64,000 nt of DNA from the NCBI GenBank assembly GCA_051294375.1, contig CM119264.1, positions 30,938,146-31,002,145 of the forward strand, read 5' to 3'. The DNA comes from Paraspadella gotoi. Its lineage: Eukaryota > Chaetognatha. Shown here piece by piece: positions 33,905 through 44,900 of the stretch. Numbering within the stretch: the stretch's first letter is position 1; the number at the start of each line of letters is the position of its first letter. Made by a program: the position numbers and the translations under genes. The notes under the pieces were generated by a model. That model was given only the letters and a program-made list of their open reading frames with translations, was not told where the DNA came from and did no database searches.

Positions 33905-36900
33905 TACGATCTTTTGCGTGATCGTTTTTTGAAAATTTTGATTATTCTTTTCTTTTAAAAACTTTTATTATCGCCATTTATTCCGCGATTTTTTGTGGAT
34001 TTATTCTCTTTCTTTCTCTCCTCTCTTTCTCTCTCTCTTTCACTCATACACGCATTTGTTTGTTTATTTATGATGAATGATTCATTGCGTCAATGAATGA
34101 CTATCATCGCATCAATGAATGAATCATCGTATCAAAGAATGACTATCATCGCATCAACCATTTGGTTATTATCACAATCAATCATTTGTTATCATCACAT
34201 CGATCATTTGGTTATCATCGCATCAATTATTGGTTATCACTCGCATCAATATTTGGTTATCATCGCATCAATCATTTGGTTATCATCGCATTAATCCTTT
34301 GGTTATCATCGCATCAATATTTGTTTTATTAATTCTTTAGGGAGATTTTGCGTATTACGACCAGAGAACGGCCAGACTCTGGCCAGACTCTGGCCAGATC
34401 TGGCCAGACTCTGGCCAGATGCTTGGCCAGACTCTGAGACTCTGCAGACTGGCAAGACTCTGGCCAGATGCACTTCAGACTGATTTGGCTTCAAGGACAA
34501 GGTGACTCAGACTAAGGGTCACTCTCTCTCTCTCTCTCTCTCCCTTGCTCACTCTATTGCTCTCTATCTCATTATTTTACTTTTTCAGGGCCTTGCTTCA
34601 GATTGAAATTAGTTTGTTGTTTGATAATACTTTCTTTTAAAATAATAATTTTTATGAAGGACAATTATTTATAAACATACTTAGATATCTCTAATTTTCC
34701 TTCTAAGCCCATCTGATCATTGGCCGGTGCCATTTGTTTCTCGACCAATGAGAATTGTTCCATTCTGGTCCGGCGGATTTTACCCGAGTCGTTGATCCGA
34801 TTTCGATTCTGGAGTCTTGATTCCTCTGCGAGAATCTCATTTGCATTTTTGTATCTTGTTTTAAACTTCGTTACGAAAAAATAATAATTTGATAAAACTT
34901 TAAAATATATTTTTCTAGAAAGACATAAAACATAAAAAACTCATTATATGTTTTATAAGTTTTTTAGCGTTTATTATATTTACTTTTATTGAGTTTACTT
35001 CTTAAAAATATTTTTTCTACGAAACCCAAATTCCGTCCCGTAGTAGAAGCATAGTGTATATAAAGAAAAAAGATCCTACTTGTAAATGTAGTGTAGTAAC
35101 TTATAAATATAGTGTAGTAACTTAATCCAGTACTTAGCATGCGACTTGTCATGTATGTAGCTTCATTCTAGCGATGTAGCGTCCGTCTTGTGATGTAGCG
35201 TCCGTCTTGTGATGTAGCGTATTATTTATTATTAAAATTTTTTATCTTCCTTTAGTTTTTTTTAACCTTTTGTAAACATAACTTTTTATTTATCAGAGAG
35301 CCTTAATATAATAATATAATAATATAATATATATATATAATATATATATAATATATATATATAATAATATAATAATAATAATGAGTAAGATCATCATTGA
35401 TTCGCGTTCCAAGTTTGCAAAGATAAACATTAAAGACGAAAAACATAAAAAAGAAGAAGAAGAAAAAAAGAAGTAATTCTCGATATTATAGACGAAATAA
35501 ACTTTTAGTGTTATGCTTTTTTTTTAATCGGTCATTTTTTTTTTCCTCCGATGGAAATTTAACGTTTTCCCCTGGCACCCCCTCGACCCTTTCGTAGAAT
35601 ATCGTCTCGCGCCTAAATTCGTTTTTTCCCGCTCAAAGCGACGACGTCGAAGCCGCGGCCCGTTACGTCATCGACCACGCCCCCTTTTTCGGAATCGACC
35701 TGAGAGGAGTGGGTTTGATTGGCGACAGCGCTGACGGAACTCACGCCGCCGACTTGGCCGTCAAACTGAAGCCAAAGGACCCTAGACATACTCATCCTCT
35801 CGTGATTACGGTGCTCATCTACCCGTTCCTTCAACTCATCAATTTTCAGACTTCTTGGGTCTGATGATCCAATGATCGCGAGAGACGTGTCCAATTATCT
35901 GACCGGTGGAGATCGCTTCGCCGCCGACCATTCGAGCTAATCTTCATACTTCGCCAAAAACGAAACACGGACTGGGTAGAGACGATTTCGATATATCCGC
36001 CATTCCTAAGAGTCAGATCCCTAAAAACTACACGCCTCCCTCATTGGATGTCGGAAGGGATGTCCCGGACCTCCGCTCGGTCGTCGATCCGAGGGCGTCT
36101 CCGCTTCTCGCCGATTTGACGCGTCTTCCTCCAATCATGATTGTCGCCGCTGAAGATTATTTTCGCGACGAGGCTTACATGATTAACTCTCGTCTGGTCA
36201 AGAGCAGAGTTGATTCGACGTTCAAGTTGTACCCCGGGGCATATCACGGCATTTTCAGCATTACTGGACCCGGGCCAGTTAGCGAATTGGCTTTTAAAAT
36301 ATGGAATGACGTTACGAGATACGTAATCGAGAATCTGGAAATCAATTTATCGTATGTAATTTTTTTTTTTCAACACCTACTTATAGGGGTTATGAAAAAT
36401 ATTTTATTAAAATTTTTATTTTATTTATTTTTAAATTTTTACTACACTTTGCTGTCTGATGTTTGGTCTTATTATCACAAAATATTTCAATTATTAAATA
36501 AAACTGCACCGCTGGATAGCTTGTATTTTGTCTCTCTTTCCCTTTTTGCTTGCATTTATTCAATTCAAAAATTACCCGTTCATTTCAAAGACTCACCAAT
36601 CATATCCGATATTCCCATGACGGAAAGCAATAGCGCTGCTTGGTGCTTGTCGACGCCTCTCGTGATTGCAAAGTCGACAACGAAGAGCGTGGAAGGGGCG
36701 CGGCCGAGAGAGGACAATGCCACGGCCGTGGCAAAGATGGCAAAGTCAACGTTGCGTAAGAGTGACAAATCTGTATGGGGGAACAATATAGGGAAAGGAC
36801 AAGGGCATAATGATAAGAACCAGTAAATATGAAAGAATGGTTTATTCAATGTTATGGGACATGAATACTCATTACTCAAAATAACAAGAATAGCCTTAAC

Positions 36901-39900
36901 ATTTGTAGTACAAAATTCATTACGTTATGTTTACAAGCTGAGGAAATTTGGAAAGAAAGAGACAGTTAAAAGACTCAAATTTTAAACGAAAATGAAATAT
37001 TGAAAAGACAAACAGTAGATATCAAATTGCTACAACCAATATAAAAATTATTCATTCATTTAATTAATAAGATATCTTGCGCTTTACTTTGGACAAACCA
37101 TGATAAGTTAAGGCCTTCATCACTCTGACGAGTTAATAACTGGACCCTGAAAGCTTTCAATCAAAACTACAATCGACTCGTTTATTCACTCCCACTTTTA
37201 GAAATTTAAATCTAAAATGGGAAGAAAGTGCTTGTTAGTCTTTTGAACTATCTCAAAAAATAAATATTAAGAATAGATAGATAGAAAATTAAAAGACGAG
37301 AAAAACAAATGCATAAATAAATAATTAATTATTTTTTTAGAAAGCTAATTAAGTAATTAATTAGCTTTCTTTTATACCGATAGTAAGATTCTTCTTCGGC
37401 GGCGGCGTGTTCTCCTCTTCCTCTTCCTCCTCGCCGATCGACGCTGCCGGTGCAGAGCCCGCCGACGCTGCCGGTTCCGCCGACGTCGCCGGTTCGAGGC
37501 CCAAGAGATGCTTGGCCGAGCTGTTGCGTTTGATGGAGGAATTTCGGTTGACGACGGAATCGTGTTCGATGCTGGGGCTGGAGGAGGAGGAGGAGGAAGA
37601 AGAGGAGGAGGAGGAGAAGGAGGAGGGGCGGGCGGAATCATTGGTTTTATCAATTTCATAAAAATATAAAACACTGTTTTCGGAAAGCGCTCAATTTATG
37701 TTCCTTGATCCCAGTCCCTGACCCTAATCTGAAAACTCTATTCCTTAACCCCAATCACTAATTGTAATCCTTAAACATAAATCTTATTTTTATTTTTAAA
37801 CTTTAAAACTATTTTAATTCTGATTCTAAGCTGAAACGGGGCATTTTAGGAAAATATGGCCTCATGTAAAAGTTGAAACCTTTGACTTGTTCGCTTTGGC
37901 GATGGAACGAGATTCGAATCTGCCACAGTGTCTTTGATAAACGGACAATTTTCTTCTGTGCTGCATCTGTGTGGAAACGAATAAATATGTCATTTGATAT
38001 TTCATTGTAGTAGAGAACTGTAAAGCTCATCATTGAAAATTTACGTTTTAACACTTTACCGCACTATAATATGCAAATTTGATTAAAGTAGATACTGTCA
38101 TTGGAAAGAATATAAAGATTTAAAAATGAATTATGAAAATATCATATATAAATGAAACGGGCGCCATAAAAGGCCGCCGGGCAAAATATAAGGAATCTGT
38201 ATCCCGGAGGAACAGATCCGCTGTTCTTTTGTTGATGCCGAGAAGTGAAGATCAGAAATTTACGTGCGCAAAAATAGATTCAACCACCCAAGCCTATGGT
38301 CTATAATCGCACATGGCTGAAACATCCGAATAACACACGAACTTTGTTAAAACAAAAAGCTGAAGAAATATTTACGTATTCCATTTAACATTTGGCGGCA
38401 ATTCGAAAATTCTTCAAAATTCCTAACTCAATATTCGCGCTTGAAAGATTTTAATTTTTACTGCAATATGCAAATGAGAATTAAATGGGAATGGAATGAT
38501 CTCGACGGGAGTTATGAGTTTACGTTTTAGTCTAAGTCAATTATCGATTCCTTACTATATCGATCCATGGGTCTTAAATTACACGGCTAACTTTAGAGTT
38601 GTAATGGACTTAATAGGATTTTTAAAATGAGTTTAAACCCCGTTGTGAACTTTAGATCGAACCCTGGATTTAACCTTAAAATGATCGAACCCGCGACCCA
38701 CCGACCCAACCAAACCTTTCGGAAGAGTCTCTCTTCTTATTCTTCTTAATTCCAAACAAGACTTTCTTCACATCTTCATTGTTGTTGTCGTCTTCTTCCT
38801 CCTCCTCCTCTTCTTCAACAGGATCGTCCAGGATGGTTCTGATCATCTCCCTCTCTTCGTCGACGGGGTCATCCGGCGGAGTCAACTCCTTCTCCAGATT
38901 TTGGAAGGGAACCTGGAAAGTCGATTCTTGTTGTTGTTGTTGTTGTTGTTGTTTTTATCGTCGGGTTTGCATTAGCTGTTCACCAATATTTAATAATCAC
39001 AGACCCAATATATCATAACTTTTATCACAGGTAAACTTTATCAGTCATGCACACAACATTCCAAAATACCTCAACTTCCTCTGCTCATACCACATTCCCA
39101 ATGCCCACGATACCACACATATCACCACATCCCCAATGCCCACGTTACCCCACATATCGCCACATCCCCAATGCCCACGATACCGCGCATCTCATCACAT
39201 CCCCAAATGTCCACAATACTGCACATCTCGCCATAACTTCAATGCCCAGTGGGCATTTGCCCACAACAGACAACGCGCCGAAAGCACAATACATCACCCA
39301 TTCCCCTAAAGCATATCAAAGCAGACCAAATATCCCCTGACCACACCTCCCACCACAGCCCACCACATCGGCCATGCTGTAGATGCTCATCATGCTGATG
39401 GTGGAAGCCCTCCTCTTCCTCGTCGCCTCGGGGAGGTGAGAGTCTTCCTTGGAGTCGATGGAGACTCCACTCAGTCGGTTGATCCTCGAGAGATAATGAG
39501 AATGAGGAGCGGGAGACAGACGTCGCATTCGTTTCACCAAGTCCTGTCAAGTTGAAACAATTTTCAGCAAGTCGGCAAAATCTAAGGCGTCAATGTCAAC
39601 AAATCTAAGGAGGTCAATGTCAATTGTGATCTGACGCGGTTGCGGGGGCAACAATAGCGTTGCTGTCCCTGAATGCTTAAGCTTACAACTGCCCAATGCA
39701 AATTAGATTAAAGAATCTGATCTCATATTTTTAATCTAATTTCGTCTAATCTAACCTAATTTAACCTCTTGTAGTAATCGAACTTGATCAAATCAAATCT
39801 AATCTAATCTGCTCTCGTCTACTCTGTTTACTAATCTGATCCCTAATCTTATCCTTAATCTTATCCCTAATCTGATCCCTAATCTCATCCCATTCATCAC

Positions 39901-41046
39901 CTGATCTCTTTCCCTAAACGATGAGGACGTCCTCAATTTGACTTTAGGCGGAGAAAGACCCCGGATGTTGGCTTCGACGTCGTCGTCGTCGTCGTCGTCG
40001 TTGACGCGATGACGAAAACGAGGCGAGGGAATCGCCATTCTCGCACTTTCGCTCCGTTGGATGGCGCGACTCTGTTTGAGTTTAGTTGTCATGGTGATAC
40101 GTAATACGATACCAAGTTGTAGTGTCACGCTATAAAATCGGTTCACGACCAATCTAAAATTTTTTTATTCATTTATTAAATCTTGCCACTTATTAACGAC
40201 GGGTTACTGTGGTTTAAGGCCTCCATCACTCTAACAAGATAATAACATAGCGGGACTTTGCAAGCTTTCAAATCATGATAATAACATAGCGGGACTTTGC
40301 AAGCTTTCAAATCATGATAATAACATAGCGGGACTTTGCAAGCTTTCAATCAAGTCACTCTCAGAATACCCGGCTTCCCTATCAATGATGTGGTGTAATA
40401 ATTCGTAAGTCCGGAAGAAAAATAACTTATTTATTAAATAAATTTTTATATTGGCTTTACTTGTACCTAGCTCATGGCATTATGAACCTTAAAATTGTTG
40501 ATTCTGATAATTACATTTACGTTTAATCATTGTACCATATCAACTATATGCAGCAGCCCTACCTTAAATGTTTTCCCCACCCCTCCTCCTCCTCCTCCTC
40601 CTCCTCCTCCTTCTTCCTCTCTCCTCGTTCTTCTTCTCACGATTCTCTCAGTACAGGATCTTCCATCTCCTCCTCCTGCAGGACGCATCCCGTATTTCCG
40701 GTGCTTCCTCGCCGCTGCGCCTGCCGCTTCCCCCGCTGCAGAATCTGCACCCGCTGCCCCCGCTGCCTCCCCTGCAACTGCTGCAGCCGCTGCAGGAGGT
40801 TTCTTTGCGACTTCAACGTCGACGTCGGTGACTCGAAGCAAAGGAACCGGCGCGGCGGCGCCGCTGGCGCCTCCAATCCCCTCGCCGGCGCCGCTAAAGC
40901 TCCCGGCGCTGATTTTTCGACTCCCGACGCTGCTTTTGGCGCCGAGAGAGGTCGCGCGACGATCGAAGGGCGACGCTTCGTCTTCTTCGTCTTCGCCGTC
41001 GTCGGAGCCTTTAGTGATCGATGGAACGTCGTCGTAATCTGGATCT

Positions 41047-41077
<31 letters not shown>

Positions 41078-41908
41078 GTGACGTGCTGATTGTTGTTGTC
41101 GTTGTCGTCGTCTTGGTCGGTCCCTTGGACGAGTCTTCCTCAGCCTCATGTAAAGTCTCTAGTCCGTCTATGAGAGGAAACGTGTTGGAAAGTGGGCGTG
41201 GCAGCGATGGAGCGAGGAGACGATCCTCTTCCTCTTCTTTTCTCTTCCTCTTCTCCTCCTCCTCTTCCTCCTCCTCAGCTCCTCTAGATTCAGTAGCAGA
41301 ATTCCCGTCCTCTTCCTCTTCCTCTTCCTCCTCCTCCTCCTTTTTTATTCTCTCTTCCTCATCATTTGAAACGGATTTTCTGGGAAGAAAAAAAGCTTTT
41401 AAAAATTATTCAATAACGATTATAATTGATTTTGGTCGCGGGGGCATAAATGGCTTTATATATCCTGTTAACCTCGAATGCTCGAACGGGGCCAAACCAC
41501 TTTAAATCCTTGACCCGGGCCAAGAGCTATTTAAATTGGCCCATTCTCAATAAATATCAGTGCCGGACATTTACAAAATTCCAAATTACGACGTGGACGG
41601 TATTCTTATTCAACAGGCGCTATTCTCTAAATGCTCGACCCCGGGCCGCATTACTCACCCGGACTTTCTCCTCCGCTCCAAATGCTCGACCCGGTCCTCG
41701 TAAAAGGACAAAGGCCGAAGCAGCGCGCCGCAGACGCAGAGGTTGAGAATGACGCCGCCGAGGATTAAGAGGGAACCGCGAAAGCCGAAGTGATCCAACA
41801 TGTATTGGGCGATTGGCGGGAAGATGAGAGTGCCGATACCCGTGCCTGATTTGATTGGTTTGATTGATTGATTGATTCATTGATTGATTGATTTATTGTT
41901 TGATTGAC

Positions 41909-41986
<78 letters not shown>

Positions 41987-44900
41987 CCTGATGCACTGAA
42001 ATATTTAAAAACTGGTTGTTTGACTAATTGTTCGATTGATTTGATTTACCAACTGATGCTTGGGATGAGTGCCGGTTGATTATTGAATCGATTCAAATTT
42101 CAATCGATTGTTCAATTGCTTGATTAATTGTTCAATTGCTTGATTAATTGTTCAATTGCTTGATTAATTGTTCTAATGCTTGATTAATCCTAAAATCTCA
42201 CCGGCCAACGACAACCCGTTCGCCAAGGACCGCCTCCGATTAAAGTAGCGACCGACCATGACGATGTTCGGCGTGTAGGCCAACCCCGACCCGAGTCCCG
42301 TCATGAATCCCGCCGTCAAATACATGAAGGTGAGACTCATGGCGAAGAAGCTGAGGATGTAACCGGAGGCTGCGAGAACGCCTCCGACGAGGACGACCGA
42401 CCGACAGGTGAAGCGGTTGGAGAGAGCTGAAGCGACGGGGCCAGAGCCCAGGGTCATGCCTTTTTGTGTGTGTGGGTGGGGGGGCGGAGGGTGGTGTGGG
42501 TGGGTTGGGTAGATTAGGAGGGGGGGAGGTGGTTTTTAATTCATTCGTTTATTGACGCCATTCGTTCTTTCATTCGTTCATTGATAAAATTATTATTTAA
42601 ATTATGTATTCGTTCAGTAATTCGTTATTTATTATTTCAGTTATTTCATAAATTCAATCAATCTTTTGTTTATTCATTTATTCATTTATTCATCCATCCA
42701 ACTATTCATCTCTCCATCCATCCAATCCATCCGTCCATCCATCCATCCATCCATCCATCCAATCCATCCGTCCGTCCGTCCGTCGGTCCGTCCGTCCATT
42801 CATCCATCCATCCGTCTGTTTATCCTTCCATCCATCCATCCATCCATCCATCCATCCATCCATCCATCCATCCATCCATCCATCCATCCATCCTTCCATC
42901 CATCCATCCATCCATCCATCCTTCCATCTAACCTTCCATCCATCCATCCATCCATCCATCCATCCATCCATCCGTCTGTCCATCCATCCATCCATCCATC
43001 CATCCATCCATCCATCTCATCCATCATCCATCCATCCATCTGTCCATCCATCCATCCTCCATCATCCTTTCTCTATCCATTCGTCCATCCATCCATCCAT
43101 CCATCCATCCTTCCATCCATCCTTCCATCTAACCTTCCATCCATCCATCCATCCATCCATCCATCCTTCCATCTAACCTTCCATCCATCCATCCATCCAT
43201 CCATCCATCTATCCATCCATCCATTCGTCCATCCATCCATCCATCCGTCCGTCCATCCATCTGTCTGTCCGACCATGCATCCATCATCCATCCATCTAAT
43301 CCATCCATCCATCTGTCCGACTGTCCATCCATCCATCCAATCCATTCATCCGTCCGTCCGTCCGTCCATCCATCCATCCATCCGTCCATCCATCCATCCA
43401 TCCATCTGTCAATCAATCCCTCCCTTCCCACCCCCAGCAATGGCGACGATCCACGAGGTGGCGCTGGCGCTGGCGTTAAAGACTTGACGCAACTCAACGA
43501 AGAAAACTCCAAATGCTCGTTGAAGTCCGATGCTGAGAATGTGCATGAGCGAACAGGCGACTACGATCATCCAGGCCCAACCCTTTCAATAAACAAGAAC
43601 GGTATCACGTGCATTTACATGACGTGACGTGACTACTTGAATACAATAACTTTCTTAGCCCGTGTATTTGTGACACGCACTGCATCGGAATTTTTTTTTT
43701 TTTTTATTCTTTCTAGTTTTAGGATTTCCTGAAGGCGGCGCTAGTACCTTAGATTTGATGTTTTTTCCAGTCTTGACAAATGAGCAACCAACTATAGGCA
43801 AGTTATGAGCATTTTTAATGTAAGTGGGACAGACCGATGAACCGACAGACCGACCGAAAAGTGACTTATAGAGTTGCTCCGTGAGTACACGCGGCGCAAC
43901 TAAAAAGACGCCTTTATGTATAAATTTTAAAGAAAATTACGATGTCTCTCTTTTCCGAAAGAGCGTTATTTCTGTTCCTATATCCATAAACTTAATTTTG
44001 ATCCTAGTAATATTTAACTTTAGTCATTAAAATAATCCCTAACTAATACATAGTCGTGCTGCAGGAGAACTCTCAGTAATTTTTCTGATTCTTCACTATA
44101 CACTATACTATATATCTTCCTATATTTTAAATCTGAATTCATACAAACAATATAAAAATTATCCATTCATTTAATAAATAATTTAACTTTCTTCCTGACT
44201 TTGGACCTTTATCCCCAACATGGCAGTACCTCGCAAGCTTTCTAAATCAAAACTCTCTAACTATAATTTATTCATTACGCTTCGTTCCTTATTTATCATT
44301 GACTTATTTTTATTAAATTTCACTTTTTCCCCTACTCCCCGGATGTAGGACCTACTCTTTCCTATTACATCCCTTCCTCACTTGATCGATCGGAAGATCA
44401 TGACTTTTGTTTTCTGATCCGAAATTTTCTTTATTTCTCGATCGACGTTTGATGGCGACAAAATCTGACCAAATAAAAAAAATATTTAATTAAGAAAATA
44501 TAATTTTTATCTTTTTTAATAATAATAACAAGGGGTGACTTTGTGGATATGGCACGAAGTTGGCTTGAAGATGTCTATCCGTATCTTCTGTGCCCCCTCA
44601 GCAGCAATGGAACGAGTCCTGGCTCCTGGGCTTGGAACCAGGCTTGAGGGCTTTCCAGGCCTCCAAGGCGGTCTACGGCCGTTCTCACGCTTCCCGCAGG
44701 GTAGGTACCATTGGGGATCGATCCCGGTATTTAATGGTCATGAGCTGACGGCTCCTCTCAATGAGCCACCGAACCTAACATGCTTATAGGCGGGGTGAAC
44801 TTATTGCATTGCCCGACTCACTGCCCTTTGAGAAAGACATATATGTAACGGAATGTGACATGACATGACTCAATCCAACATCAAACTGACTTTTTTCTTC

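Noticed and set aside
37809-38054. 81-residue minus-strand open frame
   Set aside because: No splice sites fitting the transporter phases and no recognised sequence; the transporter frame is complete without it.
40495-41149. Overlapping plus- and minus-strand frames rich in Ala, Ser and Arg
   Set aside because: GC-rich trinucleotide runs open several frames; only the minus-strand frame with consistent phase belongs to the transporter loop.
42581-43487. Pro/Ser/Ile/His open frames over the ATCC array
   Set aside because: Four-base repeats translate into a repeating tetrapeptide in every frame; this is an intronic microsatellite.
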